Shown piece by piece: positions 63,447-64,000 of a stretch of 64,000 bases of DNA; positions within the stretch are counted from its first letter, which is position 1; every line of letters begins with the position of its first letter. This DNA is from an uncultured Atopobiaceae bacterium (lineage in GTDB: Bacteria > Actinomycetota > Coriobacteriia > Coriobacteriales > Atopobiaceae): assembly GCA_947625405.1 (NCBI GenBank), contig CANQOF010000005.1, forward strand, positions 1-64,000. Reading direction: 5' to 3'. The notes below the pieces were generated by a model. The model worked only from the letters and a program-made list of their open reading frames with translations. It made no database searches and was not told the origin of the DNA. Made by a program: the position numbers and the translations under genes.

Positions 63447-64000
63447 CTAGTGGGACTTCATGAAATGCTCGTGGGCTTTGGCGAACGCTCGCGCGCTGTG
63501 CCCGCATTGCTTGACGAGCTTCGCGTAATCGAGCTCGGACTCGGCGGAGGAGAGGTGGTTGCCCATCGACTTACGCACGTCCACGCTCGTCTCGTAGTCG
63601 TCGAAGCGCAGGCTCGCGTTCGTCTGCCCGAGGATCACGCGGGGCTCTACGCGAGCGCCCACGAAGGGGATCTCCTCATAGTCCTCGATGGCCTGCGCCA
63701 GGCGCGCGACGTCGGCGCCGCGGCCGGCATCGTCGTGCTCGTCGAAGAGGTGCGGGAAGCGCTCCCTTTGCGCGGGGCTGCCGAGCTTCATGAGGTAGAC
63801 GGGATCGCTCGCACTCCGATTGCCGTCGAGGATCCAAAGGGAGAGTTCGCTTCTCGCGGCGGGTGGCTGCGTGGTGTCGCCGAAGTCGATCGCGGCGGCC
63901 ACGAGCCCCTCCTCCACGAGCATCCGCCGCAGATCTTGGTGGAAACCTCCTGGGAGCAAACGTCCGGTGAGCGCGAGGATGGCCTTGCCGTGAGAGGCCT
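63447..64000 (-). CDS. N-6 DNA methylase-like protein, C-terminal part (cut by window edge)
   Basis: The frame stays open to the window edge. It reads GKAILALTGRLLPGGFHQDLR, then LRRMLVEEGLVAAAIDFGDTT and SLWILDG. This resembles the part of HsdM-type adenine methylases that follows the catalytic motif (GVLVLPNGFL...R..LVE..LI.AVI...WVL). The later VEPRVILGQTNASLRFDDYE is like the end of these proteins. The catalytic NPPY motif would lie outside the window. A TTG at 63959 is not needed as a start. Confidence 0.5.
   Translation of the reverse strand, partial: ASHGKAILALTGRLLPGGFHQDLRRMLVEEGLVAAAIDFGDTTQPPAARSELSLWILDGNRSASDPVYLMKLGSPAQRERFPHLFDEHDDAGRGADVARLAQAIEDYEEIPFVGARVEPRVILGQTNASLRFDDYETSVDVRKSMGNHLSSAESELDYAKLVKQCGHSARAFAKAHEHFMKSH

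Overview
The window (about 66% GC, many GTG starts, tight operons) looks like a chromosomal segment of a Coriobacteriia actinobacterium of the Olsenella/Collinsella kind. This is an inference from the gene order of the S10-spc-alpha ribosomal cluster, the GatCAB pathway, Glc-family PTS genes and a secreted nucleotidase carrying DUF5648-type repeats. No 16S rRNA gene is present to confirm it.

Layout. (1) 1-12,208: the end of the S10 operon and the complete spc and alpha operons (rpsC to rplQ, with secY, adk, map, infA, rpoA), closed by an intrinsic terminator. (2) 12,256-15,726: truA, an ArsP_2-type metal permease with a His-rich loop, a zinc-ribbon membrane protein and a divergent Lgt-like protein. 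(3) 15,888-20,700: a secreted 5'-nucleotidase-like protein, enolase, and a fused MsrA-MsrB. (4) 20,701-21,363: a gene-free 0.66 kb stretch with a large inverted repeat, 61-bp direct repeats and a hairpin. (5) 21,364-30,102: gatCAB, a LicD-like protein, a flippase and a large membrane protein combining two Rossmann-like domains with a RyR-like C terminus. (6) 30,103-43,140: dnaE, a degenerate NAD-synthetase-like protein, ruvCAB, fhs, a cold-shock protein, a LEA-like protein, a HAD phosphatase and an M20 dipeptidase. (7) 43,359-46,153: a zinc-type ArsR/SmtB repressor with its operator and a P1B-type metal ATPase. (8) 46,183-63,219: a 17-kb sugar island. (9) 63,329-64,000: a stop-truncated ribbon-helix-helix gene and the C-terminal part of an N-6 DNA methylase-like protein, cut by the window edge.

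The sugar island is the most interesting part. One arm holds a IIA-Glc protein, rhamnulokinase, a fucose/arabinose-isomerase-fold enzyme and rhamnulose-1-P aldolase. The other holds a second isomerase of that fold, a split transketolase, an FGGY kinase, a IIBC permease, a cytoplasmic GH140/apiosidase-like enzyme, a IIC permease lacking IIB, and a DUF1593 nucleoside-hydrolase-like protein. Between them sit a LacI-family repressor and an HPr-like protein with Asp at position 46. A working model is that the PTS imports an apiosyl- or rhamnosyl-glucoside and phosphorylates the glucose. The cytoplasmic glycosidases then release free apiose and rhamnose, which explains why each arm also has its own isomerase and kinase. 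The motif TTTAGTAAA (or its complement) lies at four transcription-unit starts of this island and I saw it nowhere else in the window.

Two near-identical 110-bp hairpin elements with compensatory changes (24.8 and 58.6 kb) mark a dispersed repeat family.
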